A stretch of 64,000 nucleotides of DNA from Macrosoma leucophasiata (taxonomy: Eukaryota > Arthropoda > Insecta > Lepidoptera > Hedylidae). The stretch lies in NCBI GenBank assembly GCA_036365455.1, contig JAWQUS010000001.1, forward strand, positions 22,237,001-22,301,000. The letters run 5' to 3'. Position 1 is the first letter of the stretch. Each line of letters begins with the position of its first letter. Both the position numbers and the translations under genes were made by a program. Below the pieces are notes generated by a model, which was not told the origin of the DNA, searched no databases, and worked only from the letters and a program-made list of their open reading frames with translations. Shown piece after piece: positions 53,251 to 62,260 of the stretch.

Positions 53251-53324
53251 ACTTCAGGCGAGACTTGAACTCGCGACCTACTGGGAATCTAGTCCAGCCG
53301 CTCTTCCAATTGAGCTACTGAAGC
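53251..53324 (-). tRNA. tRNA-like sequence (left arm), probably pseudogene
   Basis: Minus strand, 74 nt: acceptor GCTTCAG pairs with CTGAAGT; T8 A9; D arm GCTC AATTGGAA GAGC; anticodon stem GCTGG with CCAGT; variable AGGTC; T arm GCGAG TTCAAGT CTCGC. All four stems form. The anticodon loop is 9 nt (ACTAGATTC) instead of 7, so the anticodon is uncertain (AGA if T33 is the third base). It looks more like a tRNA-derived unit than a working gene. A run of T follows the 3' end. Confidence 0.6.
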
Positions 53325-53406
53325 CCTGCCCGATTTGTCAAATCTTTCCTTCACATCTATTGCATTGCTTTATGGTAGCAGCAGCGCCATCTATTACCAA
53401 CTATCA

Positions 53407-53479
53407 CTATCAGTAGCTCAATTGGAAGAGCGGCTGGACTAGATTCCGGTAGGTCGCGAGTTCGAGTCTCGCCTGAAGT
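53407..53479 (+). tRNA. tRNA-like sequence (right arm), probably pseudogene
   Basis: Plus strand, mirror of the left-arm copy. It keeps the D arm TAGCTCAATTGGAAGAGC, the anticodon stem with an 8-nt loop (ACTAGATT), and the T arm GCGAG TTCGAGT CTCGC. The 5' acceptor side is CTATCAG and no longer pairs fully with CTGAAGT, since the inverted repeat ends inside it. T-rich sequence follows. Confidence 0.5.
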
Positions 53480-53514
53480 CAATTTTTTCTTTCCATTTTT
53501 CTTTAAAAATAAAA

Positions 53515-54791
53515 TACTACTTCTTTAATAATAAAGTAGGTATTAAAACTTAACATTGAAATAGAGGGTTGTTATGTAGGAGAATCAGGACCATTTATTT
53601 ATTTAAACTTTTGTGCACATAATACATGTACATAAGGCGGACTTAATGACTAATGGCATTCTCTACCAGCCAACCTTAGGGCTAAATAAATCTGTCGAAG
53701 AGGTGCAATAACAAAAGATAGTAACTTGCAATCGAAAACAAAAAAACAAATCTGGTTGACAATATTAATTATTAAATAATACTATAAAAAATAATATATA
53801 GCTACATACATTTTGATAATAATAATAATAGATAATTATTATAATAATAATATAATAATATTATCTTTATTTGGAATCAATAACAGAAAGGCGATACATT
53901 AACAAGGGAAACGATGATACACATAGTATATGAAAATAATATATATTATATATTGATACGTAAATAAATAAGTATATTATACTAGAAAATATAATTACAT
54001 ATTAAATTTAGTAAATATAAATGGATAGATAAAAAGATACAGACGATGAAAAAAAAAATTTACTGTTTAGACCTGGGAAGCTACAAAATACTCTTTCAAT
54101 CGACATTTAAAGAAGAACTTACTCGGAGCTCTCTTGATTTACGTGAAAAAGCATTGAAATCGTTGTTATGGATATTAGAAAACTTAATGGTTACTTACGC
54201 TCTAGTCGTAAGTCGTCGTCCTAGTATCTATCTATAGTCATTGAAGTCGAAGTACCGAGAATCACATAAGGTGCATGCACGAATTATCTGAAGTCGTGTA
54301 CAAAGCGTCCCAGTGAACACCACTTTCTCTTAATTTCTCCTTCCCTGGTATCTCGAAGAATGCACCACCGTTTCTCCCGCTCATTAGCAACTCTCCTCGT
54401 CTGCTCTAACACACACTTTCACCGTTCGTTAAAGAGGGACGAAAGAGGGCGTGGATAGGTATCGGAGATCGGCATTCGGGTGTTACGTGTGTTGGATTGG
54501 TACTATGAGCTTTATGTTGCGAAATACATCAATTATGTTTGTATGTTTGAGATAAACATGTCAACTTTGGAAACTTTGGAGTTTATTATAGGGCGTTGAA
54601 ATGTTAGGGATTTTTATATGTTTGCCAGCTTCTGTTACAATGAACTTTAGGTTTCGTGACTTGGTTTCATAGCAGCGGGAGTTGATAAGGTTGCCACGCC
54701 ATATTATTCTGTTACTAAATATTAATTCCGTCTTTGAAAATTATAGTTGGTAGCAAGAAATGCTGCTTTGACAGCTCTATCAAAACAGCTT
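53515..54791. other. Unassigned AT-rich sequence
   Basis: ATA/AAT-rich low complexity at 53770-54010. Nothing else recognised. Confidence 0.4.
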
Positions 54792-55078
54792 CTTTTTCTT
54801 TTTGTTGTGGTAGTGGCAAACAAGCATGCAGTTTACATTGATGTTAAGCAATGACTGCAGCCTATTATAGACACTTACACAAAGACCGAGGTCAAAATGC
54901 AGATGCGTCACCGCTCCTGAGGCCTGAGGTGTTATGCCTCTGTGCCGGAAATTACAGGGCCGTACATTACCACCTGACCGGAACACGATAGTGCTGAACA
55001 CTACGATTTAGCGGCAAGTATATTAGGTAATGCGGTGGTGTCTACGCCCGCGAGCTCCGTCACTAGAGCTCTACCACT
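54792..55078 (-). mobile_element. RepA copy, full length
   Basis: TTTTTCTTTTTGTTGTGGTAGTGGCAAACAA region at the 3' side, all blocks, ending GAGCTCTACCACT. Differences: TAAGCAATGAC, CCTATTATAG (3-bp duplication). Confidence 0.88.
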
Positions 55079-55291
55079 CATACGACGCCATTAAAAGTTT
55101 GAAGTTTGGATGTAGAAGAACCGAGGTGTTTCCATTCTGTTAATTATAAGGCAAATGCATTGAGCTTTTTGACATGTTTGGTGTTTGTAACCCGTTAAAT
55201 ATATGATACAGGATGTCGTATTTTGAAATGCCTTAACTCTTTGAAACCCATTTACTTGTAAAAAAAATGGATGCTGTAGTAATTTTGCTAA

Positions 55292-55604
55292 TTCATATGA
55301 ATTTTAACTGCCGCAGTAGCCGCTAGTACTACGCTGGGGTCCCGTGTTCGATTCCCGGGTCGGGGGATATTAGAGATAACGGTATAAAATCCTTTATCTC
55401 TGGTTCTATTAGGATTTTTCCATTTTCTGGCACTTTCCCAGTTTGGTAATGTGCCTGGAGATGTCAATAGGCTCGCCACCTGTTACATGGGCCAAAACGT
55501 AACCGGCGAATTGTGGGTGTTTGCATGTATGATTGAATGCATGCATTTACCTCTGCCTACCCCTTCGGGGATTACAGGCGTGAGGTAACGTTTTCATATG
55601 AATT
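55292..55604 (+). mobile_element. SINE-T copy with 12-bp target duplication
   Basis: TTCATATGAATT at 55292-55303 and 55593-55604 flanks the element exactly. Head AACTGCCGCAGTAGCCGCTA has lost about 15 bp around the A box region; the B box GTTCGATTCCCGGG is intact. The tail is GGGGATTACAGGCGTGAGGT. A perfect duplication implies fairly recent insertion. Confidence 0.93.
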
Positions 55605-56035
55605 ACTATCAATCATACAGTTACCATTGCTAAATTTTACTTGCACCATCTAAACAGTTTGTTCTTCGTTCCAGGTAATTCGAGTCCAGCTTTCGTCAAG
55701 GATTTACGATGGCCAGCGGCGGTAAAACAATACATTTATGAAATTTAATTAACGTGGCTATCTCGCGTGCCGTCTGTGATGAGCGGAGCGGGTGAAAGCT
55801 AGGCTATGTTATTGGCTTGAAATTAATGCGAAGACTGTCTATTGCATAATTAGCTTTGATATATTGGTTGTGGCGCCGACGGTTAATATCATATTTATGT
55901 TCCTTATCAGTTTACTATCCGTGGATGCGCTGACGCATAATTTTGTTGCTTTTGATATACAGATTTTGCATTTTTAATTATACTGTCTGTGTTACGCAAT
56001 GCTGCAAATTGAGGTGACCATTCACTGCATTTTTA
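55605..56035. other. Unassigned sequence
   Basis: Nothing recognised. Confidence 0.4.
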
Positions 56036-56134
56036 TGATTTTTTTTATGTCATTAAGTTGACAGACAAGGAGACCGGCCTGATGGAAAGTGGTCACCGTC
56101 GTCTTTGAACATTTGCAACACCATGAGAGTTGAA
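56036..56134 (-). mobile_element. LINE-J 3'-end fragment
   Basis: On the minus strand: TCTCATGGTGTTGCAAATGT, GACGGTGACCACTTTCCATC, CTTGTCTGTCAACTTAATGA, ACATAAAAAA. Last 100 bp only. Confidence 0.8.
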
Positions 56135-56275
56135 AACAGGCTGCTCGCCTTCGAATACATGATACAAAAATGATGATACAAATTTTCCTTGACTTTCCTT
56201 CGATATATAACATTTTTCCTTTTTGTTACTAATTTAAATGAGATTATTTAGTTTATTGTTGGATAGTCAGGCTTA

Positions 56276-56351
56276 TGATCATTATGTCACAATCGCCTTA
56301 TGGGGAGGATTTGTCCAGCCTTGGATACCTTTCGATTGAAATGATTATGAC
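56276..56351 (+). mobile_element. LINE-G 3'-end fragment, decayed
   Basis: GATCATTATGTCACAATCGC, TTATGGGGAGGATTTGTCCA, GATACCTTTCGATTGAAATG. A Harbinger-like MITE follows after 24 bp. Confidence 0.6.
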
Positions 56352-56374
56352 CTGTAACGCATTTAAATCTTTAA

Positions 56375-56501
56375 CCCTTATTCATAAACGTACATTAGAT
56401 ACGTTTTACCTATAGAATGCTTTGTCTTTGTCAGTTGCATTGTCAAATGTGCAGGATAGAAAAAGACAAAGGAGAGATTAATACGTTTATGAATAAGGGG
56501 G
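56375..56501. mobile_element. MITE with CCCTTATTCATAAACG ends
   Basis: Ends CCCTTATTCATAAACGTACA and TACGTTTATGAATAAGGGG form the inverted repeat. TAA lies on both sides (56372-56374 and 56502-56504). The interior holds TTTGTCTTTGTCAGTTGC and AAAAAGACAAAGG, also complementary. A common lepidopteran MITE type; the TAA duplication suggests PIF/Harbinger. Confidence 0.8.
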
Positions 56502-56557
56502 TAACTGTTTAGAGTGGTTCAGACTTCCGTAAGGTTTGCAAACTTCATATAATTTTT

Positions 56558-56786
56558 ACTGATAGTAGAGTCAAAGTATAATGGCTCGAAGATGTAAGCA
56601 CCTTATTACCTAATCTGTCGGACGCCTAATGATAGTTTTCAACACTATCATGTTCCGGTTAGATGGTAACTTATGACCCCGTAATAACTATCATTGAGAC
56701 ATAACTTAGCTTTCAGGGGTGGCAACGCATCTGCATTTTGACCTCAGGGTTTACAGATGTGTATTGGTTTTTGTTACATTAAAAAT
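56558..56786 (+). mobile_element. RepA copy, old type
   Basis: ACTGATAGTAGAGTCAAAGT, TTTTCAACACTATCATGTTC, CCGTAATAACTATCATTGAG, GGTGGCAACGCATCTGCATT. The end TTGTTACATTAAAAATG is reached early, with the CTGCAGTCAT block missing. Confidence 0.8.
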
Positions 56787-57054
56787 GCTATTCGTCTATA
56801 CACAGCAATCCGCTGCTCCTTTCCCTTGAATCTAACTCCAGAATATCTGTAGCAATAAACTAAGCCGGAGTCTAGTCATAATTCGAAAGGACCGTTTGCT
56901 TTGCGCGCTAAACCAACGTACCCTTAGGCCCGTTTCCATGCGCTAGATTTGGTTGGATTGTCAATTTATTGGCATCTCTTATTAGAACAAGGCTATGAAA
57001 TGTTTTGTAAATTAATATATGCAGTGGAGACAAGATGATAGGACATTAATTAAG

Positions 57055-57357
57055 TGTTGGTAGAGCTCCAGTTTTACTGGTGGTAGGGCTCCAGTGACGG
57101 AGCTCGCGAGCGTAGGCACCACCGCATTACCTAATATACTTGCCGCTAAATGGTAGTGTTCAGCACTATCGTGTTCCGGTCAGGTGGTAATGTACGGCCC
57201 TGTAATTTCCGGCACAGAGGCATCACACCTTAGGTCTCAGGAGTGGTAACGCATCTGCATTTTGACCTTGGTCTTTGTGTTGGTGTCTATAGGCTGCAGT
57301 CATAGGAGCTTAACATCAATGTGGATGCTTGTTTGCCACTTTCATGACATAAAAAAA
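57055..57357 (+). mobile_element. RepA copy, full length, duplicated 5' end
   Basis: TTGGTAGAGCTCCAG at 57057-57072 precedes the regular start TTTTACTGGTGGTAGGGCTC, a partial repeat of the first 15 bp. The rest is complete to ATGACATAAAAAAAG, with 10 bp lost near CAATGTGGATGCTTG. Confidence 0.88.
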
Positions 57358-58868
57358 GTATATCCCAATAGTGTACCTATGCGAAAATAAAATTGAATAC
57401 TATCCTCTTAGGTTGTTTACTCACAAAATACTTTAATTGAATGTTGTTACTTATACAATACTCTGTATCTTTTATAAAATAATAATAATTCATCACTCAT
57501 AATAATTTGGATATCACAAATTTTTGTAGTTTTACTAATAAGGGGGCGTCTATCTCGTCTTATCTCACTTAGGGAAGAGGGAATCTCACAGACCACTTAG
57601 GTGGTCTGTGGGGGATCTCTGCACATATCACGTAATTTGCTTCCGCAGAAATAGAAATAGAAAATATTTTTATTTCGAATAGATCTTTACAGATGCTTTC
57701 AAAACGTTAATAAATCGTAAAATACCTAGAGTGAATAACCATTACATATAGTAAAAGCAAAAACATATATTAATAGTAAATTAAAAATTAAATGTTTTTT
57801 ATAGAAAAGAAGAAACAGAAAAAGCAGTATTAAACTAAGTAAAACATGTTCCATCATCCAAAACATACTCAGAACTAGTAACATTATGAAACTCATTGCT
57901 GATTTTATCAAGCCCATCCATGTCAATATTTTAATCTCGCAGTATTTCTCGAGCCCACATCTCACTTCCATCTGTTAGGACAGGTCTAACAATACCAACA
58001 ATTCAAACTGCATAAACGAGTTATTAGTCGATGAGTGATCATCATCTTATGAATGTTGCCAAAACGGTGACCTAGATACAGGTGCGTTGATTTGTAAATG
58101 GTCGACATAAAGCCTTTTGACCTCTAGAATAGATCTACACTCTGTTAACGCAACCTTATAAGGATTAGAAAAAATGCAGCAATTACAATAACGTATAGTG
58201 CTGCCTCGAACTAAATGTAAATTCATCAATTTCAACTCTTACTTGCACCGCCTCAAATCACAATCACAAATTGACTGCTTACATCGTTTTTAACAGCAAC
58301 GAGCTCATTCTAAAACAAAACTGCCATTAAACACGAAGCCCTAGTGCGGGAGCTAATTTATCGATATCCTACGATAATTTATCGTGTGTTTACTACAATA
58401 CATCGTTTATTTACTCTATTAGAGTCAGGTGATTAAAGTAAACAATGTATGGCGCGGTTGTCAAGGCCGGTGGGATCGTGCGACCGCCCGCGCTCGGATG
58501 CTCCTATTAGTGATGCCAATTACTCGTATTACACGCTCAATTTACGATAATCGTAGATCGATATCGGTACGCACGGGAGTCACATTCGAGCGATTATTCG
58601 GATATCGTTCGAGATGTGGGGCTGCATTGATATGATTTATAAGACATGTCGTTTTCCAAGCCGTTGTTGCTTGTGATGTCACTTCAATATAATATATGTA
58701 TACACAGATGTCACATAGTCGCCGGGCGTAGTACAGTTAAGAGAGATGAAAAAATCAAATGGAGCTGTCTGTATCTGCGATAGGTCAGAACTGCGACTGA
58801 ATGGATGATTGGTAACGTGTAAGTGTTTTTAGGAAGACTTATGGGAAAAGTGAATAAATTTGTGGATG
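57358..58868. other. Unassigned sequence with small hairpin
   Basis: CACAGACCAC TTAG GTGGTCTGTG at 57587-57610 is a perfect 10-bp hairpin. CpG-rich spot at 58450-58500. An 81-codon minus-strand frame at 57726-57971 is hydrophobic and Leu-rich, but AT-driven. Confidence 0.4.
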
Positions 58869-59080
58869 TATACTTGCCGCTAAATGGTAGTGTTCAGCAC
58901 TATCGTGTTCCGGTCAAGTGGTAATGTACGGCCCTGTAATTTTCGGCACAGAGGCATTACCTCAGAAGCGGTAACGCATCTGCATTTTGACATCTGGTCT
59001 TTGTGTGGGTGTCTATAGGCTGCAGTCATTACATCAATGTGAACTGCATGCTTGTTTGCCACTTTCACTACAAAAAAAAA
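58869..59080 (+). mobile_element. RepA copy, 5'-truncated
   Basis: Starts at ATACTTGCCGCTAAATGGTA, runs to TTCACTACAAAAAAAAA. Small deletions: GGCATTACCTCAG lacks about 10 bp, and CATTACATC lacks TTAAC. Confidence 0.88.
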
Positions 59081-59565
59081 TTTAAGACAATCTCAAAAGA
59101 AATAGAATGTGACGTCTGTAAATTTTGTTTTTTTTAGTAAAGCGTGCACCCATTCGAAGTCTTTTTATTATAAGTAGGTATAACGATAGGAATAATTTGC
59201 TTTGAATTAAATCCATTGTTACTATTTACACGAAGGTAATTCTCGCATCGATTTATCGTCTCGTACATATTGGCGTGCGCCTGCGCAGCGGAAGATTTCA
59301 GATCAATTTAGATGAAGTTTACGGCGTCATTCCGCGCGAGAGTAATGAAGGACCGGTTTAACTGCTTTCGATGCCATTAAATTTAAATTTGGATTACAGG
59401 GAAATTGTATTTCTATTACTTTTTAAACGCAAACGCATTAAAAATTGCCGTTTTGTCTCGAGAATCTTGTTTTTTGAATCATTGCATTTTCGAAATGTCA
59501 AAATCTATACTATCAACAATTTAAATTTTCTCTACAGGGGAATTGTACTTCCTTTTTATTTTGAA
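59081..59565. other. Unassigned sequence
   Basis: GCGCAGCGGAAG at 59283 is the fifth occurrence of the GC-rich motif. Nothing else recognised. Confidence 0.4.
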
Positions 59566-59789
59566 CTAGCTGACCCGGTGAACCGGTTGTATTGCCGTCG
59601 GAGATTTTAAAATATCTTTTTTTATTTAAGTACTTATTCAACATTTTATACAAACGTTCTCCTGACAATATCGAATACATAAAATAAAGATTTATCCAAT
59701 TTGGTGTAGTCGTTTGGAAGTTATGCTCTTTACACTAAAAACATTTATTTTCTCTACAAACATTTCGGCGATTCAGTTTTATATAAAGA
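59566..59789 (-). mobile_element. Complete mini-Helitron, 224 bp
   Basis: On the minus strand it begins with TCTTTATATAAAACTGAATC after an A. It ends with the hairpin CCGGTTCACCGG and GTCAGCTAG before a T. TC start, CTAG end and A/T insertion site all fit a Helitron. It encodes nothing. Confidence 0.82.
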
Positions 59790-59827
59790 TTAAATTTTAA
59801 GCATATATTGTCACAATGCATAGTGGG

Positions 59828-60402
59828 TTTATGGGTAACGTGACCATGCGTCCCGTTTTCAACGGGACAGTCCCGTTTTTATGCAGCGGTGTCCCAAAAT
59901 AACTTTTGGTAAGCGAATATGTCCCGTTATCGGTAATCTCAGCAAAAATGTATAGAAAACTAGTGCACCCGACTGAAGTTGTCATGTAAACGTTAATTCG
60001 AAATATTAATTAATCTTTTGAAATAGGGAAATGGAGGAATTTGTAAATAATTGATGCTTTCAATATTATACAAAATTGTTTAGTTTCTATTTAATTTATT
60101 ATGTGTTTTTGATTATTATTAGTGGTGATTCACTCTAGGTTAGTTTTAAAAAAAAATAACGATGTAAACGTGCTCTCCAGGAGCCTAATTATATTAAATA
60201 AATGAATAAACTGAAACTGAATAATATTTTTTGAATAATTTATAATAATCTCAAAAGCAATATTTTAAGATACTTAAAATGATACTTAAAGATGGACGTT
60301 ATATCGTAAGTACCTAAGCCTCGTACCCCCTTTGTCCTTGAAGGTTCATTTTGAGAATGTCCCGTTTTGAGTGACGATAAAAATGGTCACGTTAGTTATG
60401 GG
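59828..60402. mobile_element. hAT-like non-autonomous element
   Basis: Element 59836-60394 (559 bp). Ends TAACGTGACCAT and ATGGTCACGTTA are exact complements; GTCCCGTTTT-type blocks follow on both sides. Flanking octamers TTTATGGG (59828-59835) and GTTATGGG (60395-60402) differ at one position, an 8-bp target duplication. No transposase frame. Confidence 0.85.
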
Positions 60403-61086
60403 TAGGTATTATCAGATATTCAGTAATTATTTACATTTTATTAACGAAAACGCAGTTATTCGATTATGTCACCTTTTTCGGAATATCAAATGCACGCACG
60501 CCACACGCTTCATCTATCCAATTTCTCATTGATTCATATCTACGTGTTGAATAATATGCCTAATCGAATATCTGCGAATGATATCGAACTAAAATCGAAT
60601 GGATTTCGAGAGCGAATCCAAAAATGAAGTTAACTTCTCATCGAATAATAGCGTACGTTTTAATGTTGAAAGTAAAAAGTCGAAGCGAATTTTTCTCGAT
60701 CTCCTTTACGAGTCAATCGATTGTACCCAATTACGAACGGCAATCGGTGATGATGTTTTCGAAGAAACCGAGCTTATTTCTTATGTATGGCAATTTAGTG
60801 ATAATTAAATACTTTTTTGTGAGTATATTGATAAATAAACGTCTTATATTCAATGCACTTAAATTAGCAGTTTCATGTTAAAAATTACGACTGTTGAACG
60901 TTTCAAATGGGAACGTTTTTTGATCCAAAGATGAATTATGCATGAAGTCAGTATGTGTGCAATTTTGATCCTCTGAAAACATTAGTGTGAAAACGTGGCC
61001 AAGCTCCATGACCGCTCTCATAATGGATTCAGTTTCAAAATGTTTAAAGACCATTTACGACCATTTACGAATCAATTAAGAAATGC
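60403..61086. other. Unassigned sequence
   Basis: Nothing recognised; overlapping frames at 60599-60881 show no domain. CCATTTACGA occurs as a short tandem at 61050-61070. Confidence 0.4.
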
Positions 61087-61445
61087 AACAACCAAATGCT
61101 GCAACTGCGGAGACCCTGAAACAGCGCAAATATAGTACCCTTCCAGAGGACTATATATTTGTGCCTTTCGGGGTCGAAACTCTTGGTCCATGGGGCCCCA
61201 GTGCTCGGCTCTTATTCATATAGATCGCGAAACGGCTGGTCGACACTTCCCGTGACCAGAGGGCTGGCCAATTTTTAGGTCAAAGAATCAGCATTGCCAT
61301 CCAACGAGGTAATGCTGCCAGCCTTCTGGGTACCATAACACAGGAAGGCAGTGATGCGGAATTTTTAGATGCATGTTGTTTTTAGTTTAGTTTTAACTTT
61401 TTATTATGTAAATATTGTTTAGGTTTTAAATATATTAAGAAATTG
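61087..61445 (+). mobile_element. LINE-E C-terminal fragment and 3' region
   Basis: The frame from 61087 to TAG at 61383-61385 reads QPNAATAETLKQRKYSTLPE, DYIFVPFGVETLGPWGPSAR, then after one in-frame stop AKRLVDTSRDQRAGQFLGQR and ISIAIQRGNAASLLGTI. A KYxxLxxDYxFxPFxVETLGPWG segment followed by QRISxAxQRGNAAS is the usual C-terminus of a group of LINE ORF2 proteins. Only one stop breaks it. An AT-rich 3' region follows. Confidence 0.85.
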
Positions 61446-61471
61446 TTCGAAATTCATAATTAATAATTTCA

Positions 61472-61611
61472 GCCAAAAGACGTCCAAAGACAGTTTATTA
61501 ACCGGGCGTTTGGTATAGGCGTATTGATGTTTGGACGTCTTAGCCATAATAGCCACGCTTGGCGGCGATTATGGCTAAGACGGTTTATGCCGATTTGCGA
61601 TCGCAATCATC
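61472..61611 (-). mobile_element. LINE-G fragment with inverted duplication
   Basis: On the minus strand: GCCGCCAAGCGTGGCTATTA, TGGCTAAGACGTCC, then TTTGGACGTCTTTTGGCTGA. 61537-61554 and 61564-61581 form an 18-bp stem with one mismatch and a 9-nt loop. LINE-G copies elsewhere have only one arm. Confidence 0.78.
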
Positions 61612-61886
61612 ACAAGACGCTGCTGCTGATCTTACATAATTACACTTACTACCGATCCCATTGTAATGGTTTAACCTTCGCTGTTCGGTTGACGGACTGC
61701 ACTAGCGGAATAATTATCTTCAAAATAACTTGCGTAAAACTAACTCTTTTATTATTAACTACCCTTTACATAATCCTTATTTCCACGTAGTATCCATGTT
61801 GAATTGTAGACGAAGGTCACGAATAACCATAATCCATTCTAGAAACCATATTATATTTGTAACTTTTTGTTATAAATGAGGATAAT
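61612..61886. other. Unassigned sequence
   Basis: Nothing recognised. Confidence 0.4.
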
Positions 61887-62260
61887 ATAATAATAATGGC
61901 AACCCATAATATACGTCCCACTGCTGGGCACGAGTCTCTCCCCTTTGGCCTGGAGCTTACTCCACCACGCTGCTCTAATGCGGATTGGTGGAGGTGGGTG
62001 GGTTAGTGGCCAACCCACTGTCGGATGATTCAAACCGTCCATAAGGCCTCCGACAAGGTTTAACGACTGCTATCCATCGATAGCAACCGGGACCGACGGC
62101 TTAACGTGCCCTCCGAAGCACGGAAACGCGCATTTAATTTGCCACTAGCGGTCACCCATCACACTACCCGACCGCGCCCGTAGTGCTTAACCGAGCAGAT
62201 CGCTTACGATCTACACCAGCCGCTGGGCCATGCGCGCTTCCGCTGGGCCATGCGCGCTTC
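61887..62260 (-). mobile_element. SINE-5S copy, full length
   Basis: The most complete copy. On the minus strand: head GCGCATGGCCCAGCGGCTGG, GATCTGCTCGGTTAAGCACT, ACGGGCGCGGTCGGGTAGTG, TGATGGGTGACCGCTAGTGG (5S-like). Then the body with CGGTCCCGGTTGCTATCGAT and TTGGCCACTAACCC, and the tail CCCAGCAGTGGGACGTATAT plus an ATT repeat. A 20-bp piece at the very start of the head is exactly duplicated (62221-62240 and 62241-62260). Confidence 0.92.

Larger units (their letters stand above)
53216..53514. repeat. 105-bp inverted repeat with tRNA-like arms
   Basis: 53216-53320 is nearly the exact complement of 53411-53514 (three or four differences). Each arm contains a tRNA-like sequence followed by ATTTTTCTTTCCATTTTTCT and AAAATAAAA. 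The 90-nt centre contains GTAGCAGCAGCGCCATCTAT. No flanking target duplication seen. The arms could fold into a very stable stem. Confidence 0.93.
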
